Shown one piece after another: positions 62,086-64,000 of a DNA stretch of 64,000 nucleotides (position 1 is its first letter; every line of letters starts with the position of its first letter). The translations under genes and the position numbers were made by a program. The notes beneath the pieces were generated by a model that was not told the DNA's origin, searched no databases, and saw only the letters and a list, made by a program, of their open reading frames with translations. Origin of the DNA: Pseudomonas sp. B21-056 (GTDB taxonomy: Bacteria > Pseudomonadota > Gammaproteobacteria > Pseudomonadales > Pseudomonadaceae). The DNA is taken from contig NZ_CP087203.1 in NCBI RefSeq assembly GCF_026016325.1, positions 2,108,001 to 2,172,000 on the forward strand, read 5' to 3'.

Positions 62086-63165
62086 TCACGGTGCGTCGTC
62101 GATGCGAATCACTTCATCGGTGACTTCTTCCAGTTGGCGAACCACCTTGTAGATGTGTGCAACCGCCAGCAGCGTCGGCCGGGGGATGTATTTGCCGGCC
62201 TTGACCTTGTACAGCGTGCGCGCCAGCCAGATGCTCTGGATCACCGGAATACCGGCTTTCTTGGCGCGTTCGATCAGCGCCAGCGCCTCTTCGTCCTCAC
62301 CTTTGCAATGAATCCTGGGCAGCGGTGTTTCGCCTGGCCGGTAATACAGGCCCACCGCGTAGTGCGTGGGGTTGACCAGCAGCATGTCGGCTTCTTCCAC
62401 CGGCTTGGGCGCCGCGCTGGGTTCCTGGTTGAGGATTTCATGGGCCAGTTGCCGGCGATGACCTTTTACATGGGGATCGCCTTCGGATTGTTTGTATTCC
62501 TTCTTGATGTCCTCGTGGCTCATGCGCAGTTTCTTGGCGTGGAAGTACTTCTGCATGGCGAAGTCGATCATGGCAATCACCAGCAGCAGCCCCAGGACCA
62601 CCCGCAGGATGTGCCGGAACAGCTCCACCAGCGCATGCCAATAGGTCGTCAGGTCGCTGTTTGCCAACAGGATCAAGGTGCCCAGCGCGGGTTTGACCAG
62701 GGTATACAAGGTGGCTGCGATGGCGGCGGCCTTGAGGATGCTGAGCAACAGGTTGGTGACGTTTTGCCCTGAAAACATCTGCTTGGCGTGGGAGAAGGGG
62801 TTGATCTTGTTGATGTCGACCTTCAATGCTTTTGGCGCAAACAGAAAGCCGATCTGTATCCAGGTGCCGAGCAGGCGCATCAGCATCGCCAGGCCGACGC
62901 TGCACAGCGTGAAACTGAGCAGCACGGCAAGGCCCTCGCTGCCGATCAGCTCGATCGCTGTCGTGAACGGAGCATCAATGCTCTTGAACGAAATTGCCAA
63001 CAACCCTTGCAGGCGCTCAATGCTTTCGTCGGCCAGGCTGAAGGTGACTTCGCTGACGGCCATCAGCACCAGCAGTTTCCCCAGGTCCTGACTTTGCCCG
63101 ACCTGGCCTTTTTCGCGGGCGTCGCGTAATTGCTTGGGGGTGGCCTTTTCTGTTTTTTCGCTCAC
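62086..63165 (-). CDS. hrcU: HrcU, export gate autoprotease (SctU)
   Basis: A 359-residue FlhB/YscU-family protein. MSEKTEKATPKQLRDAREKGQV is followed by four TM helices. The cytoplasmic domain has the self-cleavage motif NPTH at Asn265 (DMLLVNPTHYAVGLYY), then PRIHCKGEDEEALALIERAKKAGIPVIQ. It controls the substrate switch of the export apparatus. The start overlaps the hrcT stop by 4 bp, the end of the leftward hrc operon. Confidence 0.97.
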   Translation of the reverse strand: MSEKTEKATPKQLRDAREKGQVGQSQDLGKLLVLMAVSEVTFSLADESIERLQGLLAISFKSIDAPFTTAIELIGSEGLAVLLSFTLCSVGLAMLMRLLGTWIQIGFLFAPKALKVDINKINPFSHAKQMFSGQNVTNLLLSILKAAAIAATLYTLVKPALGTLILLANSDLTTYWHALVELFRHILRVVLGLLLVIAMIDFAMQKYFHAKKLRMSHEDIKKEYKQSEGDPHVKGHRRQLAHEILNQEPSAAPKPVEEADMLLVNPTHYAVGLYYRPGETPLPRIHCKGEDEEALALIERAKKAGIPVIQSIWLARTLYKVKAGKYIPRPTLLAVAHIYKVVRQLEEVTDEVIRIDDAP

Positions 63166-63956
63166 GGCACCTGTACCAGAAGACTAAGCAGCGATTTAAG
63201 GTCGGCCAGCTTTGCCAGTTGGCCGTTACCCAGTTCCAGCAGGGTGGGCAGGTAGATCAACAGGAACGCCAGCCCGGCCATGCTCTTGGCCGGCATGGCC
63301 AGGACCGAAACGTTCAGCTGTTGTGCGTACAGCCCGATGATCGCCAGCGCGGCTTCGATCAACAGCAGCAGCGCGATGAAGGGCGCGGCGTACAGCAGCA
63401 TGTGTTGCAGGGTCTGGCTCAGTTGCTCGAGAAACACATCTAGCCCATCCACCGTCATTCCGGGCAGCCAGGCGGTCGGCGGCCAGACGCTGTAGCTGTC
63501 CCAGATCACCTGGGTGATCAGCGACAACCCACCGGAGAGAATCAGCAGCATGATTAGGGTTTCCTGGAACAACTCACCCAATGGAGTCGCGTCCGGCCCC
63601 AGGGTCGGGTTCATCTGGCCGCCGCTGAGTGCGCCGCGCTGGCTGTCGAGCAAGGCACCGACGGAGGCAAACATCCAGAACGGGGCATACAACAGCAGCC
63701 CCAACAGCGTACCGAGTACGGCCTCCTTGAGCAGCAGGCCGCCGATGGCCAGCCAGTTCTCGTCCAGCGAGGTCAAGGCGCGGCTGATGCCCGGCGCGGG
63801 GACCATCGCTACGCTGGCCACCACGGCATAACGCAACGGTCCCTTCAGGTATTTGAAACAGAAGGCCGGCACCAGCAGCATGCACGGCAGCAAGCGCGCC
63901 ATCGCCAGGCCCATGCCCAGCATCAGCTCGAAGAGATCCTGGGCGTTGAAGGGCAT
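63162..63956 (-). CDS. hrcT: HrcT, export apparatus membrane protein (SctT)
   Basis: A 264-residue FliR/SctT-family protein with six TM segments, including LFELMLGMGLAMARLLPCMLLVPAFCFKYLKGPLRY and the EAVLGTLLGLLLYAPFWMFASVGALLDSQRG loop typical of the family. It overlaps hrcU and immediately follows hrcS. SctR, SctS and SctT form the core export gate. Confidence 0.96.
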   Translation of the reverse strand: MPFNAQDLFELMLGMGLAMARLLPCMLLVPAFCFKYLKGPLRYAVVASVAMVPAPGISRALTSLDENWLAIGGLLLKEAVLGTLLGLLLYAPFWMFASVGALLDSQRGALSGGQMNPTLGPDATPLGELFQETLIMLLILSGGLSLITQVIWDSYSVWPPTAWLPGMTVDGLDVFLEQLSQTLQHMLLYAAPFIALLLLIEAALAIIGLYAQQLNVSVLAMPAKSMAGLAFLLIYLPTLLELGNGQLAKLADLKSLLSLLVQVP

Positions 63957-64000
63957 CTAGTGGGCGACTCCGGACCGGGCAATCAGGTCGAACGCCATGT
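63957..64000 (-). CDS. hrcS: HrcS, export apparatus protein (SctS), C-terminal end only
   Basis: Only the last 13 codons lie in the window (AFDLIARSGVAH, stop TAG at 63957-63959). The reading matches the C-terminal end expected for SctS, and the hrcS-hrcT order is universal. hrcR, hrcQ and the rest should lie beyond the right edge. Confidence 0.7.
   Translation of the reverse strand, partial: MAFDLIARSGVAH

Noticed and set aside
1..64000. CRISPR arrays, tRNA or rRNA genes, insertion sequences, integrases
   Set aside because: No regularly spaced repeats, RNA-gene signatures, transposase or integrase motifs were seen.

Overview
The window looks like a chromosomal segment of a Pseudomonas of the fluorescens lineage. 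Protein sequences throughout are Pseudomonas-like, one intergenic repeat resembles a Pseudomonas REP element, and the last 20 kb is a Hrp1-type (P. syringae-like) type III secretion cluster. No rRNA, tRNA, insertion sequence, phage or CRISPR array was found.

Region 1 (1-17.5 kb) is dominated by a long minus-strand catabolic operon read from 11034 down past the left edge. It holds three tandem RraA/HMG-aldolase-like proteins, a PLP aminotransferase, a split TPP decarboxylase, an acyl-CoA dehydrogenase, a CaiB/BaiF CoA-transferase, EtfB/EtfA, an itaconyl/mesaconyl-CoA hydratase-like MaoC protein, a CitE-like lyase and a semialdehyde dehydrogenase cut by the edge. A divergent LysR regulator, an alpha/beta hydrolase, an AlsT/AgcS symporter, a KgtP-like 2-oxo-dicarboxylate permease and a second LysR follow. 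Read in order, the enzymes form a plausible complete route from a C4-branched glutamate-type amino acid to acetyl-CoA plus pyruvate. This is the best candidate for an undescribed metabolic system.

Region 2 (17.7-28 kb) has degraded coding remnants, an RcsC/RcsB-like phosphorelay and a methyltransferase. A methylated-amine/proline module follows: a TetR gene broken by one extra T, a P5C reductase, a demethylase-like flavin oxidoreductase, a betaine-type binding protein and the first ~28 codons of a truncated putA. Matching ATGTAC/GTACAT dyads lie upstream of the TetR gene and of the flavoprotein.

Region 3 (28-41 kb) has a LysR/hydrolase pair, then an efflux locus: two paralogous TetR regulators, an SDR, an outer-membrane factor, a periplasmic adaptor, an RND pump, an extra FabF and a FadL-type porin. 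Four copies of GTGACY-N12-GGTYAC sit before the transcription units of this locus and probably bind the TetR pair.

Region 4 (41-64 kb) starts with a PAS-GGDEF-EAL protein. The type III island follows: chaperone (avrF/dspF) and AvrE/DspE effector converging, hrpH transglycosylase, hrpR, hrpS, hrpA-hrpZ-hrpB-hrcJ-hrpD-hrpE, hrpF-hrpG-hrcC-hrpT-hrpV, then hrcU, hrcT and the end of hrcS on the opposite strand. Five hrp boxes precede the expected HrpL-dependent units. hrpL itself and the rest of the export apparatus lie outside the window.
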